From assembly GCA_041740995.1 (NCBI GenBank), contig JBGSKY010000197.1, positions 1-31,776 on the forward strand: a stretch of 31,776 nucleotides of DNA. The letters are read 5' to 3'. The notes beneath the pieces were generated by a model that made no database searches, was not told where the DNA came from, and saw only the letters and a list, made by a program, of their open reading frames with translations. This DNA comes from JBGSKY01 sp041740995. GTDB lineage: Bacteria > Planctomycetota > Planctomycetia > Pirellulales > Pirellulaceae. Shown here piece after piece: positions 15,356 through 24,168 of the stretch; position 1 is the first letter of the stretch; every line of letters begins with the position of its first letter. The translations under genes and the position numbers were made by a program.

Positions 15356-17257
15356 GTGTCAAACCAAAGTATTCGACAGTTGCGATTGAACCGCTTTAAT
15401 TCCGAACTCGATCAGTTCTACGCGCTGATGGATCGAATTGAATCTACGTCCAGTCGACTCTATGGAAAGCACGTGATCGCAGACCAGATGAACGAAGTCT
15501 GCGACGACTATCGCAACCGTTGCGAGAAACTGGCGGTCGATCGCAAAGTCGACGTTCCTATCTTTGCCTCGTTGGGATTAAAAGGGCAAGGTAAGTCATG
15601 GTGCATTCGAGCGATGATACTCGACAGCAACGTTTCGAAGATGGTCCCGACAGGTGTGCTATCGAGTGAAGCAACGACAAAGCTCTATTGGATTGGATCG
15701 AATGCGCCAAGCGAAATTGACGAGCGATATGAAGTCTTCTTGAAGATCGATTCATCGTTGATGCTGCCGTTGCCATTTCAATATATTCTGCTTGATACTC
15801 CCGGCGCAACTGATGCCGATTCGGCGGCCGCGATGATTACGAAGTCTGCAGTATCGATGGCTCCCATCGCATTGCTTGTAACGCGGCATGACCAGATGAG
15901 AAGTGCGGCGGTTACGACATTGGCGCACCGCGCTGAGGGAGCGATTATTATTCCCGTCATTACAGCGGTAGGACGAGATCAAATGCTGAACCCGATCACC
16001 GCTCTAACACCCATCGATCAATCGATAAGTGCTAGCCAGTCGTTGCAACGGCAGGTAGAGCAATGGACCCAAATGTTAGCTCTAGCGGCACCGACTTCGA
16101 AGTGGCTTTCACCAGTCTTTGTAGAAGATTTTGAGGAAAGCGGCGATGAAAACTTAGCTGCTGCTCGATTTCGTAATCAACTGCAGTTAAGACTGGAGAA
16201 CATCAATGCAACCGCCATCCAACAATCTCAGGCGCTTCAACTTTCGGCTTTAAGTAGCCAGTTGCGACACGATCTCAGCCAGATTGTCGAGCATCAGTCA
16301 CCTCAGCTATCCTCCGCCGTTGTGGAGTTGAAGCGTCAAGCCGATCGGATTCCTGATCAAACTGTTGAATCGATTATGGGAAGCCCGACAATGCTGCAGA
16401 TTGCAATTCGCAATCAACTCCGCGCTAGCCTAGTATCGTCGACGCCGGCGATATTTTTCCCGTATCGGACCGTATTAGCGCTGTTATCGCTGACTCATGG
16501 TGCTTGGGATCGTTTGCTACTTGCATTGTCGGGTTCGCTGCCTTCGCTTTTTACTGGGCTATCAACTTGGACCAGAAACTTTGCGCAATCTCGAAAGTTA
16601 CAAGTCGAGATTAAAGAAGGATTGCAGCAGCGCATAGACTCGCAAGTCCTTGCGTTGCTAAATCCAATCCATGAAAAATTTCGCCACAGTTTGCGTTCCA
16701 TTCGGCGGTCACAAGTCATCGATCAGACCAGCGATCATGGCGACAATCCGACGCGGATCGTTCTTAGCGGTGTTGATCAATTGCAGCTTCGATCAACCGA
16801 AATTTTCAATAAGCAAATTGAGAAATCGAAAACGTCAAGCTTCTGGATTATTTTCTCGGCCTTAATTGGCAGTCTAATATTTTGGATGCTTTTTGCCGGT
16901 CCAATTGTCGCGATCTACCGAGACTATTTGCTTGCGTGTTGGCAAACCGTTACAACGGCAAAACAGTCTATCAAAGATTTTCCAACTCCACCGGCATCTC
17001 TGTTATTCACAAGCCTCATGTTGTCTGGATTCCCGCTTGCGTTCTTTTGTATGCTGGTGATGACATGGTTTTTGAATTCACGTCGAATTGCAAAAATCGC
17101 TCGAAAAATTACGAACGAACACTTTCAATTAGTTGGTGAATTGCGCGCTCAAGGACTGTTGAAACTTGAGATAGTCGACGCAGAACTTGACGATGCAGAA
17201 TTTCTAGTCGGGCTAAACAATACGACGCATGCAAGTCCTCCCCATGCGACAAGCTAA
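15356..17257 (+). CDS. Membrane-anchored P-loop GTPase (dynamin-like layout)
   Basis: 633 residues from a GTG 3 nt after the upstream stop. G1 is GLKGQGKS (74-81), a G2 candidate Thr is in 'SEATTKLYW' (about 107), G3 is DTPG (147-150), and 'VTRHDQ' (176-179) or 'AVGRD' (204-208) is the likely G4. The N-terminus before the G domain is helical, and a long helical region follows it (about 230-490). Two membrane spans lie at about 496-520 and 545-572, with a short basic loop and a cytoplasmic tail after them. The layout (G domain, helical stalk, paired C-terminal membrane segments) resembles mitofusin/bacterial dynamin-like proteins, but assignment rests on architecture only. Its neighbours are another large GTPase upstream and an MnmE-derived GTPase 6 nt downstream. 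Confidence 0.8.
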   Translation: MSNQSIRQLRLNRFNSELDQFYALMDRIESTSSRLYGKHVIADQMNEVCDDYRNRCEKLAVDRKVDVPIFASLGLKGQGKSWCIRAMILDSNVSKMVPTGVLSSEATTKLYWIGSNAPSEIDERYEVFLKIDSSLMLPLPFQYILLDTPGATDADSAAAMITKSAVSMAPIALLVTRHDQMRSAAVTTLAHRAEGAIIIPVITAVGRDQMLNPITALTPIDQSISASQSLQRQVEQWTQMLALAAPTSKWLSPVFVEDFEESGDENLAAARFRNQLQLRLENINATAIQQSQALQLSALSSQLRHDLSQIVEHQSPQLSSAVVELKRQADRIPDQTVESIMGSPTMLQIAIRNQLRASLVSSTPAIFFPYRTVLALLSLTHGAWDRLLLALSGSLPSLFTGLSTWTRNFAQSRKLQVEIKEGLQQRIDSQVLALLNPIHEKFRHSLRSIRRSQVIDQTSDHGDNPTRIVLSGVDQLQLRSTEIFNKQIEKSKTSSFWIIFSALIGSLIFWMLFAGPIVAIYRDYLLACWQTVTTAKQSIKDFPTPPASLLFTSLMLSGFPLAFFCMLVMTWFLNSRRIAKIARKITNEHFQLVGELRAQGLLKLEIVDAELDDAEFLVGLNNTTHASPPHATS

Positions 17258-17263
17258 TTTACG

Positions 17264-18430
17264 ATGACAATCATGAATCCAAGAGCAGCTCGGCTGACTT
17301 CGAACGATGCAGCCGCAGTAGCCGTGATTGCTGTTTCTGGTGACGAAGTCGAGCCTCTGATTCGCCAACACTGGCGATCCGCTAGTGGACGTGAGCGACT
17401 GCCAGAGTCGGTCATTTGCTTTGGAAGTTGGCATTCCAAACAGGGGGAAGAAGTTGCGGCTGGTGAAGATGTTGTAGTTTGTCGTATAAGTGCAAGACAC
17501 TATGAAATTCATTGTCACGGGGGAAGAGCCGCCAGTGAAAAAATCCTTCAAGACTTGCGATTGGCTGGCTGCTCGACTGTTTCTGCCAGTGTCGTCGAAC
17601 TTGCTTACGAGCTTAGCCCACTCGAACAGCAGGCGGTTGAAGACCTGACGTACGCGAATACGATTAACGCCGTTCGAGTTTTGCTCAATCAATCCAACGG
17701 TGCGTTGACCGATGAAATCCGTTCGATTTGCGATTGTGCTGCCTTGGGTGAATCGGCATTGGTTGAACTAAAGGTAGAACATCTTTTGTATGTCGGCGAA
17801 ATAGGCCTTCGACTGCTTAGGCCGCCTCAAATTGCAATTGTCGGTTTGCCCAACGCTGGAAAGAGTAGTTTACTCAATCGGCTTCTCGGTTATGACCGCG
17901 CCATAGTTCATGAAACACCTGGCACGACTCGCGATCTAATTTCGGAATCTGTAAGCATTGCCGGTTGGCCGATGAACATATTGGATTCTGCTGGACTCCG
18001 AACGACAAAAGATGAAGTCGAGTTGGAAGGGATGAATCGCGCTTTTGCCTTGATGCAACAAGCTGAATGCGTGCTGCTTTTAGTCGACCAAACGCAGCAT
18101 TGGAATGACTGGCATCAAAAAATTCTCGAGGAACATGGAGAGAAGCTTTTGGTCGTTTTGTCCAAAAGTGACTTGCCCCCCAACAACCTCAAAATTCCAA
18201 CGTTGCAACGCTGCCCGCAAATTAGTGCCAAGACCGGCGAAGGGATAGAACAGCTCATGACTACGCTGGTAGAATTTTTCGGTTATGATCGTTTGCAGAT
18301 TGATGGTCCAGTGCCTTTTCGCGCTTCACACATCGCGTGGCTAGTTAAAGCTCGATCAGAAATTGATGTGCCAGAAAAACTGCTCCAAACTTTGTCGAGT
18401 TTCCTCGCCGGTGATGAGCTGACCGTATGA
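17264..18430 (+). CDS. MnmE-derived GTPase lacking the tRNA-modification C-terminus
   Basis: 388 residues (true MnmE about 450). The N-terminal part keeps a weak MnmE fold signature: 'VIAVSG' (about 21-26) and 'YEIHCHGGRAASEKIL' in place of the usual ELQGHGG segment. The G domain is clearly MnmE-type: GLPNAGKS (194-201), ETPGTTRD (217-224), DSAGLR (241-246), SKSD (300-303) and SAKTGEG (321 on). The helical domain flanking it is shortened, and the protein ends at FLAGDELTV without the C-terminal FCIGK motif whose Cys is needed for U34 tRNA modification. It therefore probably keeps GTP-driven conformational switching without the tRNA enzyme role. It sits between two large GTPases and a TPR-AAA+ gene, an unusual setting for mnmE. 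A diverged mnmE is the alternative. Confidence 0.85.
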   Translation: MTIMNPRAARLTSNDAAAVAVIAVSGDEVEPLIRQHWRSASGRERLPESVICFGSWHSKQGEEVAAGEDVVVCRISARHYEIHCHGGRAASEKILQDLRLAGCSTVSASVVELAYELSPLEQQAVEDLTYANTINAVRVLLNQSNGALTDEIRSICDCAALGESALVELKVEHLLYVGEIGLRLLRPPQIAIVGLPNAGKSSLLNRLLGYDRAIVHETPGTTRDLISESVSIAGWPMNILDSAGLRTTKDEVELEGMNRAFALMQQAECVLLLVDQTQHWNDWHQKILEEHGEKLLVVLSKSDLPPNNLKIPTLQRCPQISAKTGEGIEQLMTTLVEFFGYDRLQIDGPVPFRASHIAWLVKARSEIDVPEKLLQTLSSFLAGDELTV

Positions 18431-18450
18431 CTTGTGAAACATAAGAATTA

Positions 18451-19818
18451 ATGGATAGTCTAGAAATCACGCTAAACGCGTTGCGAGAGGCGGTGCGATT
18501 GGCTCCTGATAACGTCGCATTGGCCACGCACTTCGTACAGCAATTGATTGCCGCCCTTCGATATGACGAAGCAGAGCAGCAAACACGGACGTTGCTTGCG
18601 CGCTTTCCTCAGTTGGCCGAATTAAAGGAGCTAATGGCATTCATCTACTACTGCCAGAATAAAAATTCTCATGCACTTGCCATCATCGAAACGCTTACAT
18701 CGGTTGGACAGCCGACCGCTACGGCGCTAGTCCTTCATGCAAAACTGCACTACCGTTCCGGGCAGGTCGCTGATGCCGTCGCGCGTTACAAACAGGCAAT
18801 CGAAGTAGACGAAGCTGCCTGGGACGAGAATTTTGCAAATACTTTGGGAATTGCTCGATGGGACGAGCCTGATGAAGAACAAGAGGCGCTGGAAGCCTTT
18901 GACGGACGAATGCGAAACTTTGTCGAGGCCCAAGCTGATGACGAAGTGTTGACGCCGATGGAGAAACCTAACATCAATTTTGCAGATGTTGGCGGAATGC
19001 AAAAAGTCAAATCGGATATTGAGGTCAAGATAATTTTTCCGATCAAGCATGCGGAAATGTATGCGGCCTATGGAAAAAAATCTGGGGGTGGAATTTTAAT
19101 GTATGGACCGCCAGGCTGTGGGAAGACTTATCTTGCTAGAGCAACCGCTGGCGAGGTTGACGCAACTTTTCTTGCAATCGGAATCGATGATGTTTTAGAT
19201 ATGTGGGTTGGTAACAGCGAGCGGAATTTGCACGGGATTTTTGAGCAAGCTCGACAGAATCGCCCATGCATTGTTTTCTTTGATGAAGTCGATGCGTTGG
19301 GCGCAAGTCGGTCGGACATGAGGCAGAGTGGCGTTCGACATTTGGTAAATCAATTTTTGGCCGAATTGGATGGTGTCGACAAAAATAACGAAGGCTTATT
19401 AATACTCGGTGCCACCAATGCCCCGTGGCATATCGATCCTGCCTTTCGACGCCCTGGGCGTTTCGACCAAATTGTTTTTGTTCCGCCACCCGATCAACCT
19501 GCCCGCATAGAGATCTTACAGATCTTGCTCAAAAACAAGCCGACTGATGACATCCAGTTCAAGCAAATCGCTGACAAGACTAACGAGTTTTCTGGAGCAG
19601 ACTTGCAAGCGGTCGTTGAACGCGCTATCGAATCGAAACTGCAAAACGCGATTCGAAGCGGCAAACCAACGCCATTAACAACCAAGGATCTGCTGGAAGC
19701 AGTCAAGCAGACGAAGCCAACAACCAAGGAATGGTTTGCGACAGCAAAAAATCATGCTTTGTACGCGAATCAGGGAGGTACCTATGACGACATCTTGCAG
19801 TACCTCAAACTCAAATGA
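18451..19818 (+). CDS. TPR-AAA+ ATPase fusion
   Basis: 455 residues. Residues 1 to about 145 form TPR-like helical repeats ('LATHFVQQLIAALRYDEAEQ', 'AVARYKQAIEVDEAAW'). A linker follows, then one classical AAA domain (about 170-430): 'FADVGGMQKVKSDIE', Walker A GPPGCGKT (about 219-226), 'WVGNSERNLHGIFEQAR' as pore-loop-2/oligomer region, Walker B IVFFDEVDALG (about 274-284), sensor 1 in 'LGATNAPW', and the second region of homology with arginine fingers RRPGRFD (about 333-339). This places it near the FtsH/Cdc48/Mpa type of AAA. No protease domain, zinc motif, coiled-coil or OB domain is present, so it is not FtsH or Mpa/ARC. It is likely a hexameric remodelling ATPase whose TPRs bind a partner. 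It overlaps the next gene by 4 nt. Confidence 0.92.
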   Translation: MDSLEITLNALREAVRLAPDNVALATHFVQQLIAALRYDEAEQQTRTLLARFPQLAELKELMAFIYYCQNKNSHALAIIETLTSVGQPTATALVLHAKLHYRSGQVADAVARYKQAIEVDEAAWDENFANTLGIARWDEPDEEQEALEAFDGRMRNFVEAQADDEVLTPMEKPNINFADVGGMQKVKSDIEVKIIFPIKHAEMYAAYGKKSGGGILMYGPPGCGKTYLARATAGEVDATFLAIGIDDVLDMWVGNSERNLHGIFEQARQNRPCIVFFDEVDALGASRSDMRQSGVRHLVNQFLAELDGVDKNNEGLLILGATNAPWHIDPAFRRPGRFDQIVFVPPPDQPARIEILQILLKNKPTDDIQFKQIADKTNEFSGADLQAVVERAIESKLQNAIRSGKPTPLTTKDLLEAVKQTKPTTKEWFATAKNHALYANQGGTYDDILQYLKLK

Positions 19819-21083
19819 GTGAGGCCTTGTACCTGGAACGCGCCAGGCTTCTTCTCGCTCAGGGGCGATTTGCGCAGGCTGCCGAGCAATTACAGATGTT
19901 GCTTTCAACAGACCCGAATCAATGGCTGGCTCATGCCTTGCTCGCCTGCTGTTGGATGCAAGATGCTGATCGTTTGGGTGACGCAACGGCTGAGGCCCAA
20001 TTAGCAATCGCACTTGCGCCCGATCAGAGTTTCACGCATTCGATTTTGGCAACTGTTTGCAGCGCGAGAAAGCATTTCGACCAGGCGCAAGCGGCAATCG
20101 AAACAGCTATCTCAATTGATCCTGACGTTGCTGCCTATCATGGGATTCAAGCATCAATTTTTTTACAAACCAGTAAGTGGCAACTGGCTTTAGAGTCAAG
20201 CGAACGCGGCCTTCAATTTGATCCAGACCAAGAAGATTGTTTGGCTAGCCGCTCTCTTGCCCTTGAACGATTGGGTCGAAGGAAAGACTCGTTGCAGCAG
20301 GCTAATGAGGCCGTCGCTCGCGATCCTGACTCCAGTTCGCTTCACGCCATGCGTGGCTGGACCCTATTACATGATAACAATTATCGCGAAGCACAAATCT
20401 CTTTTCGCGAAGCGCTTCGACTAGAACCAACCAATTCATTTGCCAGATCGGGAATGCTCGAATCGCTTAAGAGTAACTATTTCTTGTTTCGAGTTTTCTT
20501 TCAATATCAAGCGTTTATGAGTCGGCTCCAGGGGCGATTTCGATTCGCGTTGATAATTGGCATCTATCTATTGATTCGGGCACTTAACATTTGGTCGGAT
20601 GCAAATCCAAAGGTTGAACCATTTATCTTGCCGATCACCATCGCTTACATCGCATTCTGTTTGTTTAGCTGGATTGCTGACCCAATTTTCGATGCCTTGC
20701 TGAGGTTTAATCGATTCGGCCGGTATTTGCTGAGCGCGAATCAAGTTATAGCGGCCAATGTTGTTATCGCGATCATTGGGTTGGCAGTGATTACCGGAAG
20801 CGCTCTAGCAATCTATGGTGACTTTGCGGCTGCTTTTACGCTCGCGCTTTGCGTTCTATTTTTGACGCTGCCAAGCTCTATGATCTTTCGCGTCTCGCAA
20901 GGATGGCCGCAATGGATTGCTGTTGGTTCGACGATCGTTATGAGTCTGTTGTGTGCGATATCATTGCTCGTTTGGGCTTTCCCAGTAATCCCTTGGATTG
21001 CACCAATTATTTTGTACGCATTTTGCCTATTTGTTTTCAGTTTGGCTGGGAATTGGCTGACCTCGATCGTGATTCGCAAGTGA
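19815..21083 (+). CDS. TPR-repeat protein with C-terminal membrane domain
   Basis: 422 residues, starting in the ATGA overlap with the AAA+ stop, so translation is probably coupled. Residues 1 to about 215 hold about six TPR units ('LLAQGRFAQAAEQLQMLLST', 'HFDQAQAAIETAISIDPD', 'YREAQISFREALRLEPTN'). From about 245 on there are roughly five or six hydrophobic segments ('FALIIGIYLLIRAL', 'FILPITIAYIAFCLF', 'VIAANVVIAIIGLAVI', 'FTLALCVLFLTLPS', 'IVMSLLCAISLLVWAF', 'PIILYAFCLFVFSLA'). The likely role is a membrane platform that uses its TPRs to hold the TPR-AAA+ ATPase or one of the GTPases, by inference from coupling. The 3' end overlaps the convergent WD40 gene by 57 bp. Confidence 0.85.
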   Translation: MSEALYLERARLLLAQGRFAQAAEQLQMLLSTDPNQWLAHALLACCWMQDADRLGDATAEAQLAIALAPDQSFTHSILATVCSARKHFDQAQAAIETAISIDPDVAAYHGIQASIFLQTSKWQLALESSERGLQFDPDQEDCLASRSLALERLGRRKDSLQQANEAVARDPDSSSLHAMRGWTLLHDNNYREAQISFREALRLEPTNSFARSGMLESLKSNYFLFRVFFQYQAFMSRLQGRFRFALIIGIYLLIRALNIWSDANPKVEPFILPITIAYIAFCLFSWIADPIFDALLRFNRFGRYLLSANQVIAANVVIAIIGLAVITGSALAIYGDFAAAFTLALCVLFLTLPSSMIFRVSQGWPQWIAVGSTIVMSLLCAISLLVWAFPVIPWIAPIILYAFCLFVFSLAGNWLTSIVIRK

Positions 21084-23951
21084 GTTCTCGCGTCTTTCTT
21101 CGTTTGCAACGACACGTAACAAGACCGGCTGAGTGGTCAATTTCCCGTTGGCCTTGGTTTGCAAGTGGATTGGTCGTTCTTGAGGCTCGACCCAAGGAGC
21201 AGCCGTAATAAAAAACTCGCGCTCATTTTGGCCTTGAGGAATCAACAAGCCGCTCAGGCCAATGTTGCTGACAATGATGCCATGCGGAAAATTACGATTG
21301 CAGTCGTCAGTCCCAAACGATAACTCCACCTTGTTTTCGCCGCCTTCCAGGACAACCGATGCTGTAACAGTTTCTCCCGGATGCACGACAATTTCTTTTA
21401 GCGAATCGCTCTGGCTCGAACCACCACTAGCAACCAGACGCGGTCGAACTAGTTCCGTCTTTTCAATCTTCAGTGCGACTTTTTTCGGCAGCTCAATCGT
21501 CTTCACTTTTCCATCGACCATGGCACTCGCTACGATCGTGAGCTCGATATTTTCTGGAGGCGCTTCCAAATCGATTGGGGCGTAAATCGCAGCCGTTGCT
21601 GAAATTTGTGATCGCTCAACAAAGAGCGGTTCGCTGTATGTGAAACCATCTGGAAGACCTTTGATCAGTATATCAATTTGACCGCTGAAATCATCGAATC
21701 GTTGAGCAACAATTTCTAATTCGGTACCGGAACCAAGCACAATTTCATTCTTGGAAGATTCAACAGAAACGTTAAAGTCGGGTCTTGGCGGACGAATATC
21801 AAACTGGTATTTGTACAGTGCACCCTCCAAACCACGTGTGTCGCGAATCCTCGCAGTAAATTCTCCGTCATAGGGAGCAACAAAAACGAGTCGGCTATCG
21901 ACACCAAGCTGGCGATTTGGATCGTCATCGTTTTGGAAATAGATTGGGAAGACTGGTAAGCCATTTGGACTGGGTTGTTCGTCAGTCGACAGCTCACGAA
22001 CAATAAAGGCTGGCTCGTTCAAGGCATGTGTGGAGGCTGTTGTCCCGAAATATGTTGTTCGACTATCTCTGCCTGGATAAACCTTGAACCCAGAATCAGG
22101 TCCGCGTGGGTAAAGCCAAAGTTTGCAAACCTCGCCATTGGCATACAGCAATTCATTGAGTTCCATGTCTTCCCAACGATGCAAACGGAAGTCGTCTGCC
22201 TGGGTCGAATTTTTTGCTCGAAAAGTAAAGTAGGTTTCCCGAACTGCTTGCAACCGTGTTCTCAAAAGCGGTTCACCAGTTGCATCGAGAATTTCCAAAT
22301 GGCTGTCCAAGGGTGAGGCATTATCTAGCCTTGTCACAGTCATTACCCAAGGCATTCCTTTGCTCGCCTTGAAACGGAAACTGTCGGAGTCGGCTTGGTG
22401 TGAATTTTCTAGAAAGAATGAATCAATTTTTCCTCGGACCCGAGCGGGCAAAGTGATGAATTGAGCTCGCGATGGATCATTGCTGTCTTCGAATGAATCA
22501 TATCTGGTTGCAAGGTCATCCACCTGACGACGCGATGACGTTAAGGGCTGATGGCTTGGGCTATGTGAGACCGATACATCCTCGGTGCTATTAATACGAG
22601 GTGGACGGTCGAAATAAAACTGTTTTCGCTCACCGTCGATGGTCGTGGCGAACAACTCAGTTCCCGAATTGTTCCAATTGATTGCGACTGGGATTTCGTC
22701 GCTGCTGCCAAGCTTTGTAACAGGAGTAAGATCGCTAGCCGTCCAGACTTTATAGGTGTGGTCTTGTCCGCCGGTTGCAAGAAACTGGCCGTCTGGGCTT
22801 ATTCGCAATGACAAAACTGACGCTTCGTGTGCGAAGGCCGAATGAATTAGCGGATTGACCGCAGGTTTATCGTGAGCCACGATTTTCCATACACGAACAC
22901 GGCGATCGGCACCACCTGCGTAAACACGATTGCCCTCAGAGTCAAATCGGCAGGTATATTGCTCTCCTTCGCATTGGCCGAATGTGTCGAGCCGCTGATG
23001 CGTGCGAATATTCCACAATTTGACGGTTTCATCTGCCGAAGCACTGCAAAGTAAGTCGCCATCAAAGCTGAAGTCAAGGTCGTAGACGGCACCATTGTGA
23101 CCAAGCATTTCAGCGATCAAATTACCGGTTTCAACATCCCACAAACGGATGGTCCGTTCATACCCAGCGGTTGCAATAATGGTTTGGTCGGGGCTCATCG
23201 CTGCTGCGTAAATCGAATCCTGGTCAACGTCCCATTGCTTGATCAGCGATAGATCTTCAGTCTTCAATAGACTGACTTGACCACCAACACCCGGCACTCC
23301 AGAACCGACTACGACAACTTGTCCATCGCTGGAAAGTCGAATACTGTTGACTGAACCAATGACTTCCGATGATTGGGCAATCAGTTCGCCACTAACTTCA
23401 TCGCGAAGTTCGATGCTTCCAGTCTGACCGATTATCCAACGCGGCTGGTTCTGCTGCAGTCGCAAGCTGGATGTGACAAGTGATTTAAAGCCGGTTGGAT
23501 CAACCGGGCCAAGCGAAGTTACGCGTTCGCGTAGCGATGCACTGGACTCGCCCTTCTTGGCACCTTTCGTGATCCAGTCAGCTATCAATTTCTTTTCTTC
23601 AACAGTCGGTTGTGCTTCTTCATCCGGCGGCATTTTTGGCTCCGCCTTTCCGTAAATCAGAAGCAGAAGCTGGCTGTTTTTCGGATCGTCAAGATTGACG
23701 ACCTTGCCGTTTTCGCTGCCAAGCATCACGTTTTCAAAGCTATCCGCTGCGAATCCAGTTTCGCGATCTTGCTGATTGTGACACCCGGCACAGTACTTTG
23801 TTAAAAGCGGTTGGATATCGGTGACGAATTCGATTTCGTTCGACATGCATCGCGGGTTCGCGAGTCCACAAGCGAAGTAAACGGCGACGAGAAGTCTTAA
23901 CTTTGCAGCAAAAACCGAAGCTGTTTTGAGAGAATTTAGCTTAAATTGCAT
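21027..23951 (-). CDS. Secreted c-type cytochrome-domain/WD40-repeat protein
   Basis: 974 residues from the ATG at 23951, chosen because it gives a compact signal peptide (MQFKLNSLKTASVFAAKLRL...); an ATG at 23984 would add 11 residues. After the signal peptide comes a planctomycete-type cytochrome domain with a heme motif CAGCH (about 54-58) in 'IQPLLTKYCAGCHNQQD' and a later 'PKMPPDEEAQPT', which includes a Met ligand candidate. Next are about six WD40 repeats (about 190-440; e.g. 'ATAGYERTIRLWDVETG', 'CSASADETVKLWNI', 'ATGGQDHTYKVW'), then beta-rich domains resembling PPC/Ig-like modules. Such proteins are typical of planctomycete genomes, are exported and have no settled function; a redox or scaffold role in the envelope is plausible. 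A candidate promoter lies at 24063. Confidence 0.9.
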   Translation of the reverse strand: MQFKLNSLKTASVFAAKLRLLVAVYFACGLANPRCMSNEIEFVTDIQPLLTKYCAGCHNQQDRETGFAADSFENVMLGSENGKVVNLDDPKNSQLLLLIYGKAEPKMPPDEEAQPTVEEKKLIADWITKGAKKGESSASLRERVTSLGPVDPTGFKSLVTSSLRLQQNQPRWIIGQTGSIELRDEVSGELIAQSSEVIGSVNSIRLSSDGQVVVVGSGVPGVGGQVSLLKTEDLSLIKQWDVDQDSIYAAAMSPDQTIIATAGYERTIRLWDVETGNLIAEMLGHNGAVYDLDFSFDGDLLCSASADETVKLWNIRTHQRLDTFGQCEGEQYTCRFDSEGNRVYAGGADRRVRVWKIVAHDKPAVNPLIHSAFAHEASVLSLRISPDGQFLATGGQDHTYKVWTASDLTPVTKLGSSDEIPVAINWNNSGTELFATTIDGERKQFYFDRPPRINSTEDVSVSHSPSHQPLTSSRRQVDDLATRYDSFEDSNDPSRAQFITLPARVRGKIDSFFLENSHQADSDSFRFKASKGMPWVMTVTRLDNASPLDSHLEILDATGEPLLRTRLQAVRETYFTFRAKNSTQADDFRLHRWEDMELNELLYANGEVCKLWLYPRGPDSGFKVYPGRDSRTTYFGTTASTHALNEPAFIVRELSTDEQPSPNGLPVFPIYFQNDDDPNRQLGVDSRLVFVAPYDGEFTARIRDTRGLEGALYKYQFDIRPPRPDFNVSVESSKNEIVLGSGTELEIVAQRFDDFSGQIDILIKGLPDGFTYSEPLFVERSQISATAAIYAPIDLEAPPENIELTIVASAMVDGKVKTIELPKKVALKIEKTELVRPRLVASGGSSQSDSLKEIVVHPGETVTASVVLEGGENKVELSFGTDDCNRNFPHGIIVSNIGLSGLLIPQGQNEREFFITAAPWVEPQERPIHLQTKANGKLTTQPVLLRVVANEERRENSLANHDRGQPIPSQTENK

Positions 23952-24062
23952 GAGAGGAAATGTCTGTTGGCGAGCCAATCGCATTGAGGATGGCCGTCAC
24001 CGACAATAAGCGTTCGGGAGACAACCAAATGCGGAGTTTGGTGTAGCAAAGGCGAGGTTGAA

Positions 24063-24068
24063 ATTATA
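24063..24068 (-). promoter_or_regulatory. Candidate -10 box upstream of the WD40/cytochrome gene
   Basis: A perfect TATAAT lies on the minus strand, about 110 nt before the start at 23951. No good TTGACA is seen at 16-18 nt. The box sits in the loop/arm of a 7-bp inverted repeat (CGAGGTT 24053-24059 and AACCTCG 24068-24074), which could be an operator or chance. Confidence 0.3.
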
Positions 24069-24168
24069 ACCTCGATCGCTCGCGCTCGCATCTAGTTCAT
24101 CAGTTCAGTTGCAAGCCAATCAAAAATCGACAGAGACCACGCGTTGACATTTACAGCGCGTAGATCGC

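Noticed and set aside
18451..19818. Annotating the AAA+ gene as ftsH or as Mpa/ARC
   Set aside because: No HExxH zinc protease domain and no N-terminal membrane segments for FtsH; no coiled coil, OB domains or C-terminal proteasome-docking motif for Mpa/ARC.
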